64,000 nt of DNA from Athripsodes cinereus (lineage: Eukaryota; Arthropoda; Insecta; Trichoptera; Leptoceridae), in assembly GCA_947579605.1 (NCBI GenBank), contig OX388314.1, forward strand, positions 20,333,982-20,397,981, read 5' to 3'. Shown here in pieces: positions 52,726 to 64,000 of the stretch (positions within the stretch are counted from its first letter, which is position 1; each line of letters opens with the position of its first letter). The translations under genes and the position numbers were made by a program. The notes under the pieces are model-generated. The model was not told the origin of the DNA and did no database searches. It saw only the letters and a list, made by a program, of their open reading frames with translations.

Positions 52726-53070
52726 GTTTGGGGATTGCTACTACATTCACGATTTTATTTTCATATTGTGAAAACCAAGTTAGGCAATAACACACTAGTC
52801 AAACCGTTTGCTGATGTTTCTATGTGACAGTTTTTGCCATAGAGTATAATATTATTATACTACATTTTTCATAAACAAAATAATTTAATATTTGTCTATG
52901 GAAATAGTTTACCATAGACAAATTTTATAATTTCTCTATGGAAAAGTTCACCATAGATAAATTTGATAATTTCTTTCTTTTTTCTATGTAATTACGGACA
53001 AATAGCCTTTGCCATTATTATATTTGTTGGAGTATCTTGTGTTTGAGGTTACGATTTAAATTTATTGAAA
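52726..53070 (+). promoter_or_regulatory. Upstream region of ATP synthase d with two tandem hairpins
   Basis: Two tandem inverted repeats lie 110-180 bp before the start codon: TTTGTCTATGG / CCATAGACAAA (52891-52921) and TTCTCTATGG / CCATAGATAAA (52931-52961), each with a loop of about 10 bases. The two hairpins are copies of each other. Whether they act in DNA or in the 5' UTR cannot be told. No TATA box was recognised. Confidence 0.5.
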
Positions 53071-53189
53071 ATGGCGAGGAGAATTGCACAAAGCTCCATA
53101 AATTGGAGCGCTCTTGCAGAGCGTGTGCCTCCCGCAGAAAAGGCTAAATTTGCAGTCTTCAAAAGTAACTCAGATCAATATTTAAGACG
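53071..53189 (+). CDS. ATPsynD: ATP synthase d exon 1
   Basis: ATG in the context GAAAATGGC. Encodes residues 1-39 and two bases of Arg40. Donor GTAAGT at 53190. Confidence 0.95.
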
Positions 53190-54139
53190 GTAAGTATTGA
53201 ATGTTACTAGCGGTACTGTCAAACGATTATATAATTTTGTCAGAAATTATCCCAAAGGCTCTTATTTTTATTGCAATATTTCATTGTTTGGTGCGTAATT
53301 TATTTGCTAGAAACAACAGCTTTGAGTACCATTAGACTGCTATATTTTATTGTTGGTTTGTTCCTCTCAATATTTTCTACTTTGTACCATGTAATATCTC
53401 TGAAATATATATTTTTATGAATTTATCTTATTTTCTTTCAGTGTCCTTGCTTTTCCAGCGGAACCACCCAAAATCGACTGGGCTGTTTATAAGAAAACAG
53501 TTCCAGTAGCTGGTATGGTAGATAACTTCCAGAAACAATATGAAGCCTTAAAAATTCCGTATCCTGCTGACAACTACACCAAGGTTATTGAAGCAGAAGC
53601 TCAAGAAGCTAAGGCTGCTGTTGCTAAATTTGTGGAGAGTTCCAATACCAGGATCAAAGAGTATGTTTTATCATATAATCATAAAACCGTTTTGTAATTG
53701 AATGTAACTTGTCATAACTCGATTACATAAAATGGTTTTTCTCATGCTTTACCAGAATGTGAAACTGTTTGAAACTCAAACTGGAATATAATTTATTTTG
53801 AGCTTTTTATCACCATTGCAGTACTATCTATTAATATATTATCAGTTTTGATATTATCAAGAAATCAGCAAATTTATTACAAATCATTACACCATTTCAA
53901 AAGCAGTTTATTGATTAAAATTTATTGACATTGGTTTCAGATATGAAAAGGAAATTGCAACTATCGATTCTCTGCTACCATATTCTGAGATGACCATGGA
54001 GGACTTCAAAGATGCTCATCCTGATTTGGCATTGGATCCAATCAACAACCCAACATTCTGGCCCCACGAAGGTGATGATGCTAAACCAGGTCGCCCTATA
54101 GACTTCATGGAGAACAAGCCTAGGGAACACGCACACTAA
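53071..54139 (+). CDS. ATPsynD: Mitochondrial ATP synthase subunit d (three exons)
   Basis: Joining 53071-53189, 53442-53660 and 53941-54139 gives 178 aa, the same length as the fly protein. Sequence marks are MARRIAQSSINWSALAERVP at the start, DQYLRRVLAFPAEPPKIDW across the first junction, NFQKQYEALKIPYPADNYT in the middle, and EMTMEDFKDAHPDLALDPIN then FWPHEGDDAKPG near the end. Subunit d is part of the peripheral stalk of the F1Fo ATP synthase on the matrix side of the inner membrane and helps hold F1 still against the rotor. There is no cleavable presequence beyond the basic N-terminus. All junctions are GT-AG and in frame. The gene faces the p68 helicase tail to tail. Confidence 0.96.
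53442..53660 (+). CDS. ATPsynD: ATP synthase d exon 2
   Basis: Acceptor TTTCAG at 53441. Ends in the split Glu codon of TRIKE. Donor GTATGT at 53661. Confidence 0.95.
53941..54139 (+). CDS. ATPsynD: ATP synthase d exon 3
   Basis: Acceptor TTTCAG at 53940. Reads YEKEIATIDSLLPYSEM and ends NKPREHAH with TAA at 54137-54139. An ATTAAA signal lies near 54300. Confidence 0.95.
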
Positions 54140-54299
54140 ATAGCGACACTTTAGAATAGATTCAAATCTATGATAAGTTTCACATTTCCAGCTTGTAATA
54201 TAACAACCAATAGAATTCAGCCATTCTTCCCAACAATACGAGAGGTTGTCTCCTAACACCTTAACTTTATATTGGCTTGTATATTTATGTGTAGCAACC

Positions 54300-55330
54300 A
54301 TTAAACTTAATTATTAAATTCTGTTAAATAATTATTGTTTTTTACTTTGTGCTTTTCCCATTTCTTACAAGCAGAATGAACTGCTAACTGACTAAAGAGT
54401 ACTGCAAGTATGAAACATGTTTTTTGACTCTTGGGAGTATCATTCTGAACAATATTGTCTCAGATATTTGCTCTATTCCAAATTATGTAGGTATATTAAA
54501 AGAACCAACTATTTTACCAGTGACATTGCAGGGTTATATAATTTAATTTACCTAAGGGATATTCTTTTAATAGTGAGTTCACTCAGGATGAATCATCACA
54601 ATTCAGAATGCATAGCTCATTATTAATATTTTCTCACTTGGAAACATAAACCAAAACTATTATTTCTTACATCATATATTTTGCAAGCACATAATTATAA
54701 TGCTATAAATTTTTATCTAGAGGCAAGTATGTGTGCAATTGTATCCTATTTTCTGAGGCCTTCCACTTGTTCATGAAATTATACATGTAACACAATTGAC
54801 TCATTCCATTCTGAAGTGATTAGTACGTTTAATACTTGCATAATATTTTTTTCAAATTTCTCCAAATCAAAAAAATGTGTTACTGTAGATATCAACAACA
54901 CATACCATTATTTGCTATGAAGCAGTTATTCGATATCTACACATCTGGATGTTATTGTAAACTGTCAAGCCCATTCACGGAATTCATTGATGTTCTCTTC
55001 AACAACTAATGCAGTAGGCAACCTGTTACACAATTCAATTCCGGTTTTTTTATGTTGAGGTATGGAGAACCTGTACATCCATACATTAACGTACATGTGA
55101 AAAATGTCATAATTGTGTAAACCAGTGTTTCCCAAGGTGGGGCGTCACGCCTCAGAGGTGGAGCACTGCTCTTCCACATATTATTGAAAATTTACCAACT
55201 GTTTATGACTTTTAAAAAGACTACGGTGGGGCATGGCATAAAGAAGTTTGGGAAACACTAGTGTAGACGGAATACTTAGTTGACTATAAACCAAGAATTT
55301 TTGTAAAGTAAAATCCAGTAAATTTATTTA
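54300..55330. other. Gap between the two convergent genes; hAT-like MITE at 55125-55262
   Basis: Mostly unrecognised. At 55125-55262 the ends CAGTGTTTCCCAAGGTGG and (other strand) CTAGTGTTTCCCAAACTTC enclose about 138 bp, with an imperfect flanking match (TGTAAACC and TGTAGACG). It looks like a short hAT-type MITE. Confidence 0.5.
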
Positions 55331-56935
55331 CACAAGCTTTATTTATTCCACAGACATGTGGAGGGAAATACTAAAAAAGACACAAAACAAGGGAACATGT
55401 CATATCATGAGTGAGTGTCGAGAGGCAATATGACTGTGGGTCAAGCCCAACACATGATAAAGCCAAGTGCACATAATAAAACTAAAATTTAGTCTAATAC
55501 GCAAGTATAAATAAAAACATCCATTAAAAAAATAAATATTATAGATTCCTATACAGCAAATAGATAGAGAAAGAATACAACAAAATCTTTATTAAAACAA
55601 TGGATCAGTTTAAAAGAAAAGATATGCCCGAGTGTATGGCTCCATAATAATAAAAATATTGTCATTAAATTTTTGTCCACTTATCAATAGATTCAAATGA
55701 GTTTATATATTGCTGTATGTTCATCACACCATCAAAATGCTCATTCTCTTGAAAGGGCGTATAGATAAAGTTAAATCAGTGTTAATTGCACTTGTTGCAC
55801 ACTATATTATTGCTGGCACCATTAACAATATTATTTTATACTCAACATAGTAATGGATAAATACTATTATTACAAGATACAGTGATAATATATAACGGAC
55901 TCATTTTACTGAACAAACCATTTCAACCATTTTCAATGGACACAACAACCTCCTCACACAGTACATAAGGCATCAACAATAAAGATATTTAATTTAACTA
56001 TGAGTTTTTAAAAAGAATTGTAAGGTCCACAATGAATGTGCATACTGTAAGCTATTATAAGACCCTACACTTTACTGATAAGAATGAACTAATCATCTGA
56101 TCTGTACTGCACAGGATGGTGTATTGTCAAACATACTAAGTTTCACGTCTCACAAATCAATAAATAATTCATTCATCTATATTTAGATGCAGCATTTGGT
56201 ACTTTCTTATTAGGAAATCATAAAACAGTGAAGACATTTTGTTTAGCACCATTTTGTGATCCGACACTGCAAAGAGCACATGCAAAGTCAATATTTCATT
56301 TTTTTAATTTGTTACAGCCACTGCACACAAGTCATGATTCAGGTAATATAAATAAATAATATCAGCTTAGTACATATATTATATATGTATAAGGATACAT
56401 GAAGTACAAGTTAACTTAACTCTACATGAATAATATAAACTGGTGCACTATTCCAATGGCAATCCGGTCAAATATTATTTACTCAAAAACTTAATTTATT
56501 TATTGAAAGTATTTCTAAAGTAATTTTAAACATAGGATTTTTACATTTGAAGTACGAGGAACAACAAAAGAAATTGGTGAATGTATTCAAATTTAAACAA
56601 CCTGGTTAACCGAATTTGCTTGTTACTTTACTACGAATGCAGGTGACACCTAGTGGACATAAAATTACCTTATTTATTACATATACATCTAGTGCACAAA
56701 CCATGCAGGACAGTAGATGCAGCTTATTGTAACTTTATACACAGCTTTCACACCATCCTAGTGAGATTACTTGGGACTTCTTCCTGTACTCTTCTGTTTG
56801 ATAAGAATAAGCAACCAGTGGTAACTCCTACTCCTAATTCTCACTCTATCTAGGATGATCAATAGTAATAATATTATATATTCATTGTATACACAAGTTG
56901 CTATTCACCGTATGCCCAGTAGAAAGGAATGTTAC
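55331..56935 (-). other. Probable 3' UTR of the p68 helicase gene
   Basis: No coding frame or repeat was recognised. On the minus strand AATAAATAAAGC near 55332-55345 is a good poly(A) signal, with other candidates near 56500 and 56670, so the 3' UTR could be 0.3-1.6 kb long. Confidence 0.4.
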
Positions 56936-63538
<6,603 letters not shown>

Positions 63539-63540
<2 letters not shown>

Positions 63541-63700
63541 AATCAATATATAAATGAAACTATCGAAACACTAATAAAACTAAACAAATATATAATTGCA
63601 AGAAATCAAGAAGCCGTCAAGCAAATATCGCTACAGGCAGCGGCTCGAACAAATCAAAATGGCTGACAGAAAAAATCCACAAATTATTATTTAACATTGC
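63539..63700 (-). other. Rm62: p68 5' UTR exon ending in the AT of the start codon (start of exon uncertain)
   Basis: The exon ends at 63539 before a consensus donor GTAAGTTAC. Its last two coding bases, AT, join G in exon 2 to make the start codon. In the 120 bases upstream there is no other ATG on this strand, and an in-frame TAG lies 33 bases upstream. A GTCAGCCATTTTG word (63654-63666, minus strand) resembles the YY1/Pho-type GCCAT element found near some start sites. The transcription start itself is not visible. Confidence 0.7.
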
Positions 63701-63894
63701 ACAAAATCAATCCATAGACTAAAATCAGTTAGGATCACAGAAGACAGAATTCCAGGAACTCATTGAGATGGTAGACCCCAATGTCAGATATCTGTCAAAT
63801 ATGGTTTTCTTTGGGGGAAAATTGTTGCTACAATAATAATTATTATTTGGATTTTTTGGCGAGTTTTTTTTTTATTTGCAAAAATAAAATAAAA

Positions 63895-64000
63895 CCGGCA
63901 AAATGAAACCTAATTCAAATATAAACTTTGGGAAATTTGTATTCGAAGTAGAAATGAAATCTAATTCAAATGTAAACTTTAGGAAATTTGTATTCGAATT
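63895..64000 (+). repeat. Tandem duplication of about 54 bp at the window edge
   Basis: AAATGAAACCTAATTCAAAT and GGAAATTTGTATTCGAAG are repeated as AAATGAAATCTAATTCAAAT and GGAAATTTGTATTCGAAT. It may continue past the window. Confidence 0.7.

Overview
The window looks like a piece of insect nuclear genome, most likely from a moth or butterfly. The DNA is AT-rich. The intergenic sequence is full of the short TAGGTACCTA-type strings common in Lepidoptera. The host genes have insect-like introns, and the repeats (tRNA-derived SINEs, CR1/L2-like and other non-LTR elements, hAT, mariner, pogo and piggyBac relics) match a lepidopteran repeat landscape. The species cannot be named from the sequence. 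No operons, CRISPR arrays, rRNA genes, intact tRNA genes or virus-like genes were seen.

Three host genes can be assembled exon by exon. (1) A plus-strand class A GPCR of the Tre1/moody group has five coding exons between 16584 and 40685 and encodes 353 aa. It has an NRY motif in place of DRY, and its two large introns (10.7 and 9.4 kb) are swollen with mobile elements. (2) The mitochondrial ATP synthase subunit d gene (plus strand, three exons, 53071-54139) encodes 178 aa, the length usual for insects. (3) A DEAD-box RNA helicase of the p68/Rm62/DDX5 type lies on the minus strand (56936-63540, eight exons, 737 aa). Its start codon appears to be split by the first intron. Genes 2 and 3 converge, with their stop codons about 2.8 kb apart.

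The rest is mostly mobile DNA. 1-16 kb holds non-LTR fragments, several MITEs, a SINE, a complete but frameshifted DD41D-type mariner element with a TA duplication, a 39-bp minisatellite and a foldback MITE. GPCR intron 1 (16.7-27.4 kb) holds a near full-length two-ORF non-LTR element (about 19.45-24 kb, minus strand) and a 5'-truncated reverse transcriptase (25.2-26.85 kb). Intron 2 holds a pogo-type non-autonomous element with a LINE fragment inside it, a hAT MITE with an exact 8-bp target duplication, a 15-unit 130-bp satellite, and a 1.8-kb hAT element with an exact 8-bp duplication. Intron 3 holds a piggyBac-like relic bounded by TTAA. Downstream of the GPCR (42-52 kb) lies a foldback MITE, L2-like fragments, and a ZSWIM/MULE-type transposase relic split by a 2.9-kb pogo/Tigger-type element. 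That element carries a 571-codon transposase ORF.

The observations most worth a second look are these: a roughly 100-bp module shared by three hAT-type MITEs whose ends differ; family-specific 13-15 bp motifs repeated 8-10 times just inside the ends of two different pogo-type elements; the Tigger transposase C-terminal domain shifted out of frame; the split AUG of the p68 gene; and a dispersed, unclassified repeat family with about ten copies in 64 kb, one of which supplies the C-terminus of a relic ORF. No clear new multi-gene system was found.
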